The notes: generated by a model not told the origin, from the letters alone. Shown: positions 7,411 through 16,994, counted from the stretch's first letter. The stretch is 64,000 nucleotides of DNA from Cohnella phaseoli (GCF_003386235.1 NZ_QRDZ01000009.1:203462-267461); one strand, 5' to 3'. Program-made: numbers and translations.

Positions 7411-9478
7411 CGAGGTGCTTAATCAGTACAGCAGGACGGGCAAGCTCGACCTTGCGAAGGACAAAGAAGCGACGCGTCGCTACTTCCTGGAACACGTAAA
7501 CGTAAAATTGCGCTATTTTATCGATACAGAAGAAAAAATCCGCTATCTCGTCGATGAAGGCTACTATGAGCCCGGCTTCCTGAAGCAATACCGGATGGAA
7601 TTCATCGAGCATCTCTACGAGAAGGCGTATGCATACAAATTCCGTTTCCCTTCGTTCATGAGCGCCAGCAAGTTTTACGAGAGCTACGCGATGAAGAGCC
7701 GGGACGGCGAAGAAATTCTTGAGAAGTACGAGGATCGCATTGTGATCATCGCGCTGTACTTGGCCCAGGGAGACGAACAACTGGCCGAGCATGCGGTGGA
7801 AGCGATGATGTCGTCCTATCAGCCGGCGACGCCGACCGCCTTGAACAGCGGCAAGATGGCGCGCGGCGAGCTTGTTAGCTGCTTTAAGCTGACGATGGAC
7901 GACTCGATGAACAGCATTTCCCAAAATATCGGCTACTGCCTGGAGCTTTCGCGCTTGGGCGGAGGAGTCGGAGTTAACGTCACCGACCTGCGTCCGCTGG
8001 GCGATCCGATCAAGGGCATTCTCAACCGCGCAAGCGGCGTTATGCCGGTAGCCAAGCTGCTGGAAAACTCTTTCTCTTACTCGAATCAGCTCGGTCAGCG
8101 GAACGGCTCCGGTGTGATTTACCTGAACGTTTTCCATGCCGACATCGAGAACTTTATTTCGGCCAAGAAGCCCAACGCCGACGACAAAATTCGGCTAGCG
8201 ACGCTGTCGACGGGAATTATCGTGCCGGACATCTTCTTCGACCTGATGAAGCGCGACAAGGACATGGTGCTGTTCAGCCCGTACGATATTTACAAGGAAT
8301 ACGGCAAACGCATGTCCGAGATCAGCATCACCGAGATGTACTACGAGCTGTTGGACAACCCTAACATACGGAAAATCAAGCGGATCAACGCCCGCAGGCT
8401 ATATACGGAAATCAAGAAGGCGCAGTTCGAATCGGGCTATCCTTTCGAAGTGTTCATCGACCATGTGAACGAAAATCATGCTTTGCGCAATATCGGCCGC
8501 GTGAAAATGTCGAACCTGTGCACGGAGATTTTGCAGGTACAGGAAACGAGCATCATTCACGATCACGGGACGGAGAACGAAATCGGCATGGACGTATCGT
8601 GCAACCTGGGATCCATCGACATTCATAACGCGACGAAGGAAGCGTCCTTCGAGCAATTGATCCAAACATCGATGCGGCTGTTGACGAATGTGTCGAACAT
8701 GACCGATATTCGCAATGTTCCGTCCGTCACGAAAGCGAACCGCAGCATGCACTCCGTTGGTCTCGGAGTGATGAACCTGCACGGACATTTGATCTCGCAA
8801 GGGCTGGAATACGGGTCGAAGGATTCCGTTCTCTTCATCGATACGTTCATGGAGGCGCTCAATTATTATTCGCTGCGCGCCTCGATGTTGATCGCCAAAG
8901 AAAGAAACGAGACGTTCTACGGCTTTGAGCAAAGCGATTATGCCAATGGAAGCTACTTTGATTCCTATGTCGTCAAAACGGTTGCGGAGCTGCCGGAGAA
9001 GGTCGCCGCAGCGCTGGGCAGCGTTCCGCAGATTACGGCGGAGATGTGGGCCGAGCTGAAGGAGCAGGTCATGACGCACGGCCTGTTTAACGCGTACCGT
9101 CTGGCCATCGCGCCTACGGGAAGCATCTCCTATATTCGCAACAGTACGGCTTCGATTGCGCCTTGTACGGAGAAGGTCGAAATTCGGGACTATGCCGACA
9201 GCCGCACCATCTACCCGATGCCGTTCTTGAACGACGATAACATTTCGCTCTACAAGGAAGCCTACGAGATCGATCAATACCGCATGGTCGATTTGTATGC
9301 GGCTGCGCAGCGCCATATCGATCAAGGAATTTCGATGACGTTGTACGTGACGGATCAATGGACGACCGAGCAATTGGCGCGTCTGTACATCTATGCTTGG
9401 ATGAAGGGAATCAAGACGGTGTACTATGTGCGCCAGCGTCTGCAGACCATCGAGGAGTGTGTATCGTGTTCGATCTAA
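7385..9478 (+). CDS. nrdE: Class Ib ribonucleoside-diphosphate reductase alpha subunit
   Basis: NrdE reduces ribonucleoside diphosphates to deoxy forms. The 697-residue protein shows LVSCFKL (cysteine about residue 165), SNLCTEI (catalytic radical cysteine about 378), VSCNLGSIDIHN (about 405), the late APTGSISYI loop and the C-terminal shuttle pair ECVSCSI that NrdH re-reduces. As usual for class Ib, it lacks the long N-terminal ATP cone of class Ia enzymes. The ATG at 7385 is preceded by GGGAGGAGAG; the frame extends upstream to 7319 inside nrdI but without a better start. nrdF begins 13 nt before its stop. Confidence 0.95.
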   Translation: MKSYLKLNNEVLNQYSRTGKLDLAKDKEATRRYFLEHVNVKLRYFIDTEEKIRYLVDEGYYEPGFLKQYRMEFIEHLYEKAYAYKFRFPSFMSASKFYESYAMKSRDGEEILEKYEDRIVIIALYLAQGDEQLAEHAVEAMMSSYQPATPTALNSGKMARGELVSCFKLTMDDSMNSISQNIGYCLELSRLGGGVGVNVTDLRPLGDPIKGILNRASGVMPVAKLLENSFSYSNQLGQRNGSGVIYLNVFHADIENFISAKKPNADDKIRLATLSTGIIVPDIFFDLMKRDKDMVLFSPYDIYKEYGKRMSEISITEMYYELLDNPNIRKIKRINARRLYTEIKKAQFESGYPFEVFIDHVNENHALRNIGRVKMSNLCTEILQVQETSIIHDHGTENEIGMDVSCNLGSIDIHNATKEASFEQLIQTSMRLLTNVSNMTDIRNVPSVTKANRSMHSVGLGVMNLHGHLISQGLEYGSKDSVLFIDTFMEALNYYSLRASMLIAKERNETFYGFEQSDYANGSYFDSYVVKTVAELPEKVAAALGSVPQITAEMWAELKEQVMTHGLFNAYRLAIAPTGSISYIRNSTASIAPCTEKVEIRDYADSRTIYPMPFLNDDNISLYKEAYEIDQYRMVDLYAAAQRHIDQGISMTLYVTDQWTTEQLARLYIYAWMKGIKTVYYVRQRLQTIEECVSCSI

Positions 9479-10431
9479 AAGTGTTTGAAGCCGTCAACTG
9501 GAACCAGAGCCAGCAGGAGCTGACCAAGATCTTCTGGGATCAGCAGTGGAAGCAAATCTGGTTTCCCGAAGAAATCGCCGTCAGCAAAGATGTGAAGCAG
9601 TGGCAGGATTTCGCGCACCAGGATACGTACAAGAAGGTGTTCGGCGGCCTCACGCTGCTGGATACGATTCAGACCAATATCGGGATGAACGAGATTGCCC
9701 GCCACGCTCCGGACCTGCAGGAGAAGGCGCTCTATACGGTGTTTGCTTCGTTTGAAGCCATTCACGCGAAGTCGTACTCGTACATTTTCACCACATTGTG
9801 CACCAACAGCGAGATCGATGCGATCTTCGAATGGGTGAAGCATAACGAATATTTGCAGTACAAGGCCAGACGGATCAGCGACGTCTATCTTGCGGTTGAA
9901 GAGGGCGATCCGGTCTCCTTGTGGAAGGCGATGTTCGCTTCCGTCATGCTGGAATCGTTTCTGTTCTATTCGGGCTTCTTCTTTCCGCTTTACTTGGGCG
10001 GGCAGGGCACGCTTCGGAACAGCGCCGAAGTAATCTCGCTGATTTTGCGGGACGAATCGATTCACGGCGTTGCAGTCGGCTATTTTGCGCAGCAGCGGTT
10101 TAAGCAATTTTCGGCCGAACAGAAGGAACAGCTGACCGTATGGGCTTACGAGTATTTGTTGGACCTGTACCATAACGAGTTGAACTATACGAACGATTTG
10201 TATGCCGAAACCGGCCTAAGTCCAGACGTGAAAAGCTATGTTCGCTACAATGCGAACAAAGCGCTGATGAACATCGGCTTCGAGACGATGTTCCCGGACG
10301 AGGAAGTCAATCCGATCGTCATGAACGGTATTCGCAACGAAGGCTCGACCTACGATTTCTTCTCGCAAAAAGGCTCTACTTATGCGGTGGCGAAGGTGGC
10401 CCCGATTACGGACGATACGTTTCGTTTTTAA
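9466..10431 (+). CDS. nrdF: Class Ib ribonucleotide reductase beta subunit
   Basis: NrdF carries the metal-tyrosyl radical used by NrdE. The 321-residue protein has the ferritin-like metal sites FEAIHAKSYSYIF and RDESIHGVAVGYF, which provide Glu and His ligands. The GTG at 9466 is chosen because GAGGAG lies 8 nt upstream, inside the end of nrdE; the start begins MFDLKVFEAVNW, as usual for the family. A strong terminator 18 bp after the stop closes the nrdHIEF operon. Confidence 0.95.
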   Translation: MFDLKVFEAVNWNQSQQELTKIFWDQQWKQIWFPEEIAVSKDVKQWQDFAHQDTYKKVFGGLTLLDTIQTNIGMNEIARHAPDLQEKALYTVFASFEAIHAKSYSYIFTTLCTNSEIDAIFEWVKHNEYLQYKARRISDVYLAVEEGDPVSLWKAMFASVMLESFLFYSGFFFPLYLGGQGTLRNSAEVISLILRDESIHGVAVGYFAQQRFKQFSAEQKEQLTVWAYEYLLDLYHNELNYTNDLYAETGLSPDVKSYVRYNANKALMNIGFETMFPDEEVNPIVMNGIRNEGSTYDFFSQKGSTYAVAKVAPITDDTFRF

Positions 10432-10448
10432 GAGCAGAAGATCGGCAG

Positions 10449-10482
10449 ACGTCTTTCCCTATTGCAGGGAAAGGCGTTTTTT
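10449..10482 (+). terminator. Terminator of the nrdHIEF operon
   Basis: Twelve-base-pair stem ACGTCTTTCCCT / AGGGAAAGGCGT with one G-T pair and a 5-nt loop, followed by six T residues. Confidence 0.95.
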
Positions 10483-10507
10483 GTGTGCGGGCAGCACTGG
10501 AATGCAA

Positions 10508-10558
10508 TTGACGTTACCCTCCGCTCGTGATATATTGTGCATACACAACATGCACAAT
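10508..10558 (+). promoter_or_regulatory. Promoter with operator for the ABC/GntR operon
   Basis: TTGACG (10508-10513), 17-bp spacer, TATATT (10531-10536). A perfect 9-bp inverted repeat, ATTGTGCAT-N7-ATGCACAAT (10534-10558), begins inside the -10 box and covers the start point. YtrA-type GntR repressors bind dyads of this kind in front of their own ABC operons, and such a regulator is the third gene here, so negative autoregulation is likely. Confidence 0.88.
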
Positions 10559-10576
10559 TTGATGGGGAGGCACGCT

Positions 10577-11431
10577 ATGCTGGCATTAGAAATTAGAAGC
10601 ATAAATAAGAAGTATGAAGGCTTTCAGCTCAAAGATGTATCGTTCCAACTGGAAAAGGGATATATTATGGGCTTTATCGGCGCCAATGGCGCGGGGAAAA
10701 CAACCACGATCAAATCGATTCTGAACATGATTCATATCGATAGCGGCGAGGTCAGCATATTGGGCAAGAGCATGTCCGAGCACGAACTCGAATTGAAGCA
10801 AGACATCGGGTGCGCGTTTGGCGGCATCGATTTCTACACCCGCAGCAAAATCAAAACGTTAACCGAAGTAATTAAGAAATTTTATAAGAATTGGGACGAT
10901 GGGACCTACAAAAGCTATCTGAGAAGATTCAAGTTGGATGAGAACAAGAAAGTTGCCGAATTGTCTACGGGGATGAAAGTAAAGTACGGCTTAGCCCTTG
11001 CCTTGTCCCATGGCGCCAAGCTGCTCGTTCTGGATGAGCCGACCAGCGGACTCGATCCGGTCGCAAGAGACGATCTGTTGGATGTTTTTCAAGAGCTTGT
11101 CGCCGATGGAGAAATCAGCATTCTTTTTTCCACCCACATTACGTCCGATTTGGAGAAATGCGCGGATTTTATTACGTTTATCGCCAATGGCCAGATCGTC
11201 GGCAGCGCCGAGAAGAATGAATTTGTCGAGTCTTATCGCCTATTAAACGGTAGCGAAAGCCAACTGGAACAGGTGAAAGAGCGGCTGATTTCCTACAAAG
11301 TAAATTCGTTCGGCTTCACCGGGTTGATTCACTTCCGGGATTTCGTTCCCACTTCCGGAATTAAAGCCGTTACGCCAAATCTTGAGGAAATTATGATATA
11401 CTTCGCGAAAAAGGAGGAGCTGCATGTATAA
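10577..11431 (+). CDS. ABC transporter ATP-binding protein, YtrB-like
   Basis: A 284-residue ATPase with Walker A GANGAGKTT (about residues 39-47), signature region ELSTGMKVKYGLALAL, Walker B LLVLDEPTSGLDP and the switch histidine in FSTHI. It would power the membrane protein encoded next. The ATG at 10577 has GGGGAGG 6 nt upstream; the open frame extends back across the promoter and is not used. It overlaps the permease gene by 8 nt. Operons of ATPase, membrane subunit and YtrA regulator in Bacilli are usually induced by cell-wall-active antibiotics; that inducer class is inferred here. Confidence 0.92.
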   Translation: MLALEIRSINKKYEGFQLKDVSFQLEKGYIMGFIGANGAGKTTTIKSILNMIHIDSGEVSILGKSMSEHELELKQDIGCAFGGIDFYTRSKIKTLTEVIKKFYKNWDDGTYKSYLRRFKLDENKKVAELSTGMKVKYGLALALSHGAKLLVLDEPTSGLDPVARDDLLDVFQELVADGEISILFSTHITSDLEKCADFITFIANGQIVGSAEKNEFVESYRLLNGSESQLEQVKERLISYKVNSFGFTGLIHFRDFVPTSGIKAVTPNLEEIMIYFAKKEELHV

Positions 11432-12080
11432 CCTAGTCATGAAGGATTTGAAATTGGGAGTAAGTCCTTTTTTCTTCTTTCTGCCCCTTTTAACAGGCGC
11501 CTTAATGCTGATTCCCGGTTGGATCTATCTTCTAGTCCCCCTGTATTTTTGCTGGCTCACGATTCCGAATATGTTTGCCGGACTTAAAGTTCAGAACGAC
11601 TTGATCTTTACGACCATGATGCCCGTAACTAAGAAGGACATGGTAAAAGCAAGAGTAGCCGTTATCGTTCTTCTCGAATTATTGCATCTTGTCATTGCGA
11701 TGATCTTCGGGATATTTACGCTTCGCCTGTATCCGGAGATGATCTATTATTTTTTCGCGCCGAATATGGGCTTCTGGGGAATATGCTTCGTTATGCTCGC
11801 GCTCTTCAACCTTACTTTTATACCGATATATTATAAAACAGCCTATAAGTACGGTAACGCGACGATCGCATCCATTACGGTCGCAATGTTATTTGCCTTA
11901 ATCGCGCAATGGGTCGGAATCCAAAACTCCTATGTAGCTGATATCTTCGTGGGCAGCGGCATGAACGATACGGCGCTTCACGCCTCCATTTTCACTGCAG
12001 GAGTGCTAATCTTCATTGCTTCTACGATAGTTGCTTACCGAATTGGAGTCCGGCGCTTTCAGAAAGTGGAAGCGCAATGA
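11424..12080 (+). CDS. ABC-2 type membrane subunit
   Basis: A 218-residue protein with about six hydrophobic segments, resembling the ABC-2 membrane family paired with YtrB-like ATPases. The motif LIFTTMMPVTKKDMVKARV between the second and third helices is typical of these permeases. The ATG at 11424 follows AAGGAGGAGC. It overlaps the ATPase gene upstream by 8 nt and the regulator downstream by 4 nt (ATGA). Substrate unknown; export or self-protection is more likely than import. Confidence 0.88.
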   Translation: MYNLVMKDLKLGVSPFFFFLPLLTGALMLIPGWIYLLVPLYFCWLTIPNMFAGLKVQNDLIFTTMMPVTKKDMVKARVAVIVLLELLHLVIAMIFGIFTLRLYPEMIYYFFAPNMGFWGICFVMLALFNLTFIPIYYKTAYKYGNATIASITVAMLFALIAQWVGIQNSYVADIFVGSGMNDTALHASIFTAGVLIFIASTIVAYRIGVRRFQKVEAQ

Positions 12081-12442
12081 ATGTAGCGATTTCGAACACC
12101 TCCGAAAAACCGATCTACCAACAGCTTTTCGAACAAATCAGCGCCCAAATATTGAACGGCGAATTGGAGAGCGGCTATTGTCTGCCGCCGATCCGACAGG
12201 CGGCGCAAGAGCTTCGTATTAGCGTCATCACCGTTAAAAAAGCATGGGAAGAGCTGGAAAGATGCGGGCTGATTCATACGATAACGGGCAAAGGATGCTT
12301 TGTGGCGGAATTCTCGTCCGGTGAGACGCGGCAAATACGCAATGAGATGATCTTAAAGCAAATGGAGAACGACGCTGCCTATTACAAATCGTTTGGCCTC
12401 ACCCTGGATGAGGTTGTTGAGCTATTGAAGAAGATTTATTAA
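12077..12442 (+). CDS. GntR-family repressor, YtrA subfamily
   Basis: A 121-residue regulator: an N-terminal winged helix-turn-helix (KPIYQQLFEQISAQIL, LPPIRQAAQELRISVITVKKA, GKGCFVA) and a short helical C-terminal tail (about 80-121) for dimerisation, without the ligand domain of larger GntR proteins. That size is diagnostic of the YtrA group. It is translationally coupled to the permease and likely binds the inverted repeat at 10534-10558. The effector is unknown. Confidence 0.92.
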   Translation: MNVAISNTSEKPIYQQLFEQISAQILNGELESGYCLPPIRQAAQELRISVITVKKAWEELERCGLIHTITGKGCFVAEFSSGETRQIRNEMILKQMENDAAYYKSFGLTLDEVVELLKKIY

Positions 12443-12456
12443 AGGGGTCCAACCGA

Positions 12457-12500
12457 GACGCTCCTGAAATCACCTTAGAATGGGTTTACCCATTCAGGTT
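12457..12500. repeat. Copy A of a palindromic intergenic element, right arm decayed
   Basis: ACGCTCCTGAAAT followed by a conserved interior (CACCTTAGAATGGGTTTACC) matches the intact palindrome at 35199-35253 at most positions. The right arm here is only CATTCAGG and is then lost, so this looks like a degraded copy. It abuts the metE remnant. Confidence 0.6.
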
Positions 12501-12721
12501 TCGGCAAGAAGCTGGAGGGCTTTGACATCACCCGGAACGGGTGGGTGCAGTCTTACGGTTTCGCGTTGCATGAAGTCTCCGCAAAAGGCATGCTGTCAGG
12601 ACCGATTACGATTATGAACTGGTCGTTCGTGCGGGACGATATGTTCGCGGGCATCGGCATGATTCAAGTCGATGAGCCGGCCGTTCGCGAAGGGCTGCTC
12701 CTGAAGAAAGCGACCGAACTC
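12497..12721 (+). pseudogene. metE: Remnant of cobalamin-independent methionine synthase
   Basis: The frame encodes [28 protein letters not shown] and [17 protein letters not shown], which are conserved stretches of the MetE C-terminal catalytic half in the correct order. Intact MetE has a helical segment of some tens of residues between VRDD and the IQVDEP strand; here it is missing, and the rest of the roughly 760-residue protein is absent on both sides. No zinc-site cysteines remain. The fragment cannot encode an active enzyme. It lies between the degraded palindrome and a terminator-like hairpin. Confidence 0.85.
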
Positions 12722-12723
12722 CC

Positions 12724-12752
12724 AGACTGTCGAGCGCCTGTCTCGACAGTCT
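12724..12752. repeat. Palindrome AGACTGTCGAG / CTCGACAGTCT
   Basis: Perfect 11-bp stem with a 7-nt loop. There is no T-run after it. A close relative with the same GACTGTCGA arm and loop length lies at 26801-26825, so this may be a small dispersed hairpin element. Confidence 0.7.
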
Positions 12753-12768
12753 TATCCAATGAAGCAAG

Positions 12769-12800
12769 AACCCGCCTAGGGATGAGAACAGGCGGGTTTT
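12769..12800 (-). terminator. Terminator of the minus-strand catabolic cluster
   Basis: AACCCGCCT pairs with AGGCGGGTT across a 12-nt loop, just past the 3' end of the DUF6259 gene. The plus-strand side ends in TTTT, so it may act in both directions. Confidence 0.75.
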
Positions 12801-12806
12801 GGTGCA

Positions 12807-14786
12807 TTACAGCAGGTGAAAAGCCAGCTCTCCGGCCGCTAGTTTGACGTTCTCGATGCCGATCTGCTGCAGGGAGAAGGTTAACGCATTTGCGGAATCG
12901 TTCCAGAAGACGAGCAGCCGCTCGTTTCCGTGGAAGTATTCCGTATGGACGATGCCTGCGGGAAGAGACAGATCGGTCTGCAGCGAGAAGCGCCCATTGT
13001 AGAAGAATTTCCCATAGCGCTGCTGCAATGCGATAAGCCTGGAAACGTGCTCGGCATATAACGGTGCGGCGGCGATCGTGTCGCGGCAGCGATATATGCC
13101 GATGTCGAAGCGGAATCCGTAGACGAAGGCGTAATTAAGCTGACGACGGAAATCGGTCCGCTCGTCATGGATAAAGCGATTGGACATAATCGTCTCCGGG
13201 AAGGTTTGACGGTACAGCTCCGGGTACGATTCTTCGTCTTTGAAGCTGGCATACTGGCAGCTGTGGTGAAAATCAGAGTATGGCGCGTAGCAGTCGACGA
13301 CAAATTCGGTGCCGAAGGCTTGATCGCCGGAGCATAATTCGCGAATGGCGCGCAGATTGTCCCGTTTCCATTGGTTTTCGCGATCTCCGCGGCGGCCGTG
13401 CGCATGCGTATCGTCGAAGCAGAGGTGCGGCCAATGTCCGCCGATCTGATCGTAGAAGATGCAATCCGCTTCGTATTCCAGCTTTCTGCGGCCGACAGAC
13501 AGCAGTTGCTCGCGCCACTCCGGAGCGGACTGGCAGGCGGAGACAAAGCTTTTATAGCCATTGCTGCGCAGCAGCATGCCGTCTCCGGCAAAGCGGTAAT
13601 GCTCGCGGTATTCGTTGCCGTCGATGTCCTTGCGGCAGATGCGGTAGCCGATTTCACGGTAATAATCCGATTGGACGTCGATTAGCACTCCGTTCGTGTA
13701 GAGCGCGACCTTGCCGCCGCGGCGCCGAACCTCGGCGATCGCTTTCTTCAGCCCTTGCTCGCCGCCCAGCGCCGGATCGGGCTCGTAGACGGGATAACCG
13801 TTGTCGAAGCAGCCCTTCCACCAGCCGAACAAGAAAAGCATCTCCACGCCGACTTGGCGACCTTCCTCGTAAAGGCGGGGCAGATCGGCGTAGGTGAAGA
13901 ACACTTCGCCATACTGGTGCTTCATGATGACGCGCTGCCAGCCGCTTAGCTCCCGCACCCATTTCGGCTTCCGGGGCTCGGCATACCATGAGTCGGCCCA
14001 GGACCGATAGAGCGCGGAACCGGTCCGCCAGTCTCCTTTCTCAAAGGCCACGACCGATACTGCCGTCGTCTCTTTGTCTCCGTGGGCGAGAAGAGGAAAG
14101 TGGGAGACGGCGAGCAGCAGGCGCGGGGCGCCGTTGCGGGGGCCTTTGCCAGCCGCAAGCGTACACGTTCGGAAAATCTCGTCGTGCCGGCCGACGTAGA
14201 GAAACCGTCCGCCGCTCTCGAGGCCGAACCACGCCATGCTTGCCAGACTCGGATAGGTCATATCGAGCCAAATCTCGTGATGGTCGCTGTACATATACTC
14301 CGAATGCGCTCGGTCAAGCGCGTTCCAGGGATCGACGATGCGCTGGCCGTTCCCGAAGCTGCGGTACAGCGTATCCTTTTCGCGCATCGTATCTCCGATG
14401 CAGTTTAAATCGATGAACGGGAGTTTAAGCTCGTTAACGCGCGCCTCGGCGTCATTGTTGGCAATCGTGGCGGAAAATAACAGTTGCCCGGAGGCTGCAC
14501 GAATGTGTACCGTCATCTCAACGGCATATTGCCGGCCGGTTTCGTCTCTCAAACCGGAATATACGACATCCCATCCTTCGCCGTCTGTGGCCGTTACGAC
14601 GTGGCCTCCGATCTGGCTTCCGGATTTTACGGTAATATCGCGAGCTACACCGTCATCCATCTGCAGACGCCAGAAGTCGGCGCCTGCGGCTTCCCGAAGC
14701 GGCGCTTCCGCAGCCGACCACCGAACCGCACGCGCATCCTCGCTTAAAGTCAATCTTAAATCTCCCGCTTGCAAGCTATAATCCAT
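12807..14786 (-). CDS. DUF6259-type glycoside hydrolase-like protein
   Basis: A 659-residue protein without signal peptide, so probably cytosolic. The N-terminal third is a beta-sandwich; the middle and C-terminal parts look like a (beta/alpha)8 glycosidase core, with [36 protein letters not shown] and [12 protein letters not shown] at strand ends where acidic catalytic residues usually sit. I recognise it as the DUF6259 family; substrate is not established. The start at 14786 has GGAGGG 7 nt upstream; an upstream in-frame ATG at 14828 would overlap the SDR gene and lacks such a site. Last gene of a three-gene minus-strand cluster with an SDR and a sugar-acid dehydratase, which suggests it frees a sugar for oxidative catabolism. 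Confidence 0.8.
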   Translation of the reverse strand: MDYSLQAGDLRLTLSEDARAVRWSAAEAPLREAAGADFWRLQMDDGVARDITVKSGSQIGGHVVTATDGEGWDVVYSGLRDETGRQYAVEMTVHIRAASGQLLFSATIANNDAEARVNELKLPFIDLNCIGDTMREKDTLYRSFGNGQRIVDPWNALDRAHSEYMYSDHHEIWLDMTYPSLASMAWFGLESGGRFLYVGRHDEIFRTCTLAAGKGPRNGAPRLLLAVSHFPLLAHGDKETTAVSVVAFEKGDWRTGSALYRSWADSWYAEPRKPKWVRELSGWQRVIMKHQYGEVFFTYADLPRLYEEGRQVGVEMLFLFGWWKGCFDNGYPVYEPDPALGGEQGLKKAIAEVRRRGGKVALYTNGVLIDVQSDYYREIGYRICRKDIDGNEYREHYRFAGDGMLLRSNGYKSFVSACQSAPEWREQLLSVGRRKLEYEADCIFYDQIGGHWPHLCFDDTHAHGRRGDRENQWKRDNLRAIRELCSGDQAFGTEFVVDCYAPYSDFHHSCQYASFKDEESYPELYRQTFPETIMSNRFIHDERTDFRRQLNYAFVYGFRFDIGIYRCRDTIAAAPLYAEHVSRLIALQQRYGKFFYNGRFSLQTDLSLPAGIVHTEYFHGNERLLVFWNDSANALTFSLQQIGIENVKLAAGELAFHLL

Positions 14787-14805
14787 ATGCTGTCCCTCCG
14801 CATCG

Positions 14806-15558
14806 TTATCGCAAATATTGGCCGCCATTGACGTCCAGCGTAAAGCCGGTCACATAACGGGCTTCGTCGCTGGCCAGGAAAACCGCGGCGGCGGCGATAT
14901 CCTCCAACCTGCCCAGCCCAAGCGGGATTTCCTGTCCCAGCGCTTGAATTCTCGCGTCTCCCAGCGTACGCCGGAGCAGCTTCGTCTCAATGACGCCTGG
15001 TGCGATGGCGTTCACCGTAATCCCGTATGCGGCGGCCGTTCTCGCCAGCGTCTTGGTCAGTCCGAGCTGACCGCTCTTGCTGGCCGCATAGTGCGCATGA
15101 CCGTATAGCGCGCCTTGATGGGCGACGACCGACGCGATCTGCAGGATGCGGCCGAAGCGCTGCCGCGTCATCCGCTCCATCGCCAGCTTCGCGCATAGGA
15201 AGGAGCCGGTCAGATTAACGCCAAGCAGCTCGTTCCAACTGGCCAGCGACGTCTCCATAATTGTCTCCGGACGCGACAGTCCAGCGTTGTTGACGAGAAT
15301 GTCCAGCCGTCCGAAGGCGGCGTCCAACCCTTCGAACATCGCCCGAACCTGCGCTTCCCGGCTTACGTCGGCCGCAAGCACAATCGCGCGGCGACCAAGA
15401 CCGCGAATCTGCGCGGCCAGTCCCTTGGCATCGCCGTCGGCGTACAAATCGTTGATTGCGATGTCGGCTCCCGCTTGCGCCAGTCCGATCGCAATTCCGC
15501 TGCCGATGCCGCGCGCCGCTCCGGTTACAAGCGCGACCTTGCCGGTTAAATCGAACAT
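14806..15558 (-). CDS. SDR-family sugar/alcohol dehydrogenase
   Basis: A 250-residue classical short-chain dehydrogenase: NAD(P)-binding TGAARGIGSG near the N-terminus, LVNNAGLS (about 83-90), catalytic YAASK (about 155-159) and a C-terminal DVNGGQYLR. The start ATG at 15558 is chosen because GGAGGA lies 6 nt upstream; the ATG two codons earlier touches that site. Neighbours suggest the pathway: an aldose is oxidised by an SDR, the lactone opens, and the aldonate is dehydrated by the enolase-superfamily enzyme upstream. The actual sugar cannot be read from sequence. Confidence 0.93.
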   Translation of the reverse strand: MFDLTGKVALVTGAARGIGSGIAIGLAQAGADIAINDLYADGDAKGLAAQIRGLGRRAIVLAADVSREAQVRAMFEGLDAAFGRLDILVNNAGLSRPETIMETSLASWNELLGVNLTGSFLCAKLAMERMTRQRFGRILQIASVVAHQGALYGHAHYAASKSGQLGLTKTLARTAAAYGITVNAIAPGVIETKLLRRTLGDARIQALGQEIPLGLGRLEDIAAAAVFLASDEARYVTGFTLDVNGGQYLR

Positions 15559-15588
15559 CTTCATTCCTCCTTGCCGGGCTGTCGCCCG

Positions 15589-16749
15589 TCAGAAATATGC
15601 TTTCGATTGCGGGGGCCGGATGTTGGTCAACTCGCCGCTGTAATGGCGAAGATCGTGCGGCGCGTAAGGATAGGAGGCCGCGGCCTCTTCGTTCAGCTCG
15701 ATGCCCAGACCGGGCCGGTCGGGGATGAGCATATACCCGTCCTCAAACCGAAGCGCTTCGTCCGTCAGCTCCGAGCGGTAGTGGACGTCGGTCGCCATAA
15801 TTTCCAGGTAGAAGAAGTTCGGCGTGCACGCCGCAAGCTGAAGCGTAGCCGCATTGGCGACCGGGCCGCTGGGATTGTGCGGAGCGAACGGCACGTAGTG
15901 CGCCTCGGCCAAGGCGGCGATTTTACGGCATTCGGACAGCCCGCCGGCATGGCTGATATCTGGCTGAACGTAATCCAGCGCTCTTCGTTCCAGCGCGTCC
16001 TTAAACGGAAAACGCGTGAATAGCCGTTCTCCCCCGGCCAGCGCAACAGGCGATTTGCTCCTTACCTCACGCATGGCGTCGAGATTGTCCGGCGGCACAG
16101 GCTCTTCAAACCAAACCGGCTTAAAGCAGGCGATTTCCTTCGAGATGCGGATCGCGGTCGGCACGTTAAACCTGCCGTGACCTTCGATGAACAAATCTAC
16201 CTCGCCGCCGACGGCGTCACGGACGGCCCCGATGCAGGCCAAGGCGTCGTCCAGCTCGCAATTGCCGATATCCATATAGCTGCTGCCGAACGGATCCCAT
16301 TTCAAGCCTCTGAAGCCTCGTTCGACCGCTTCTGCGGCCTTGCGGGCGAATTCCTCCGGCGTCTTGGCTCCGGCAAACCAGCCGTTGGCGTAGACTTTGA
16401 CCTTGTCGTTGTATTTGCCGCCGAAGAGACGGTGTACAGGCACGCCGAGCGATTTGCCGTTAATGTCCCATAGCGCCATCTCAACCGCGCTGAGCGCGGA
16501 CATCAGCACAGGGCCGGTGCGCCAGTATGAATCGCGATAAATCCGATGGTAGTGCGTCTCGATCCGGAACGGGTCCTGACCGATCAAATACCGTTTCAAA
16601 TCTTCGATGGCGCCAACGACGGCCTGTTCCTTGTATTCCAGCGTCGCTTCGCCAATGCCGTCGATCCCCTCATCCGTGCATACTTTGACAAATACAAAAT
16701 TCGTGCGATAGCCGTCCACGACAAAAATGCGGATATCGGTAATTTTCAT
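15589..16749 (-). CDS. Enolase-superfamily sugar-acid dehydratase (DgoD-like)
   Basis: A 386-residue mandelate racemase/muconate lactonising enzyme family protein, resembling galactonate dehydratase over its length: N-terminal capping domain (1-125), then a barrel with LFIEGHGR, WFEEPVPPDN and AGGERLFTRF giving acidic Mg ligands, QPDISHAGG, and APHNPSGPVANAA with the catalytic histidine. It removes water from an aldonate to give a 2-keto-3-deoxy acid. Start at 16749 has AGGTG 5 nt upstream. It is the first gene of the minus-strand cluster, divergent from the secreted propeller protein. Close relatives differ in substrate, so galactonate is only one possibility. Confidence 0.9.
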   Translation of the reverse strand: MKITDIRIFVVDGYRTNFVFVKVCTDEGIDGIGEATLEYKEQAVVGAIEDLKRYLIGQDPFRIETHYHRIYRDSYWRTGPVLMSALSAVEMALWDINGKSLGVPVHRLFGGKYNDKVKVYANGWFAGAKTPEEFARKAAEAVERGFRGLKWDPFGSSYMDIGNCELDDALACIGAVRDAVGGEVDLFIEGHGRFNVPTAIRISKEIACFKPVWFEEPVPPDNLDAMREVRSKSPVALAGGERLFTRFPFKDALERRALDYVQPDISHAGGLSECRKIAALAEAHYVPFAPHNPSGPVANAATLQLAACTPNFFYLEIMATDVHYRSELTDEALRFEDGYMLIPDRPGLGIELNEEAAASYPYAPHDLRHYSGELTNIRPPQSKAYF

Positions 16750-16994
16750 CTCTGCACCTCTTTTTCGTCATGTATCTTCATTAGCTTAAAGGCTTGTCCG
16801 GAATCGGGGTAGTATGATAATTCTTCTATCATGGCCGCCGCTTCGGGCTGTTTTTTCGCTGAAAAGATGTATGAGAGATACGTCCTCCCTTAACGCAAAT
16901 CTGCGACTATAATGGGGGCGTCGCCGCTTGCGTTCGTCCCGCCAAGAATGAAAGCGCGATCATCCGAAGAGAGGAAGAGGGTAAAAAGCTAACT

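Noticed and set aside
12881..16484. Long open frames on both strands across the minus-strand cluster
   Set aside because: They are shadows of the DUF6259, SDR and dehydratase genes caused by high GC at third positions; no ribosome sites or domain motifs.
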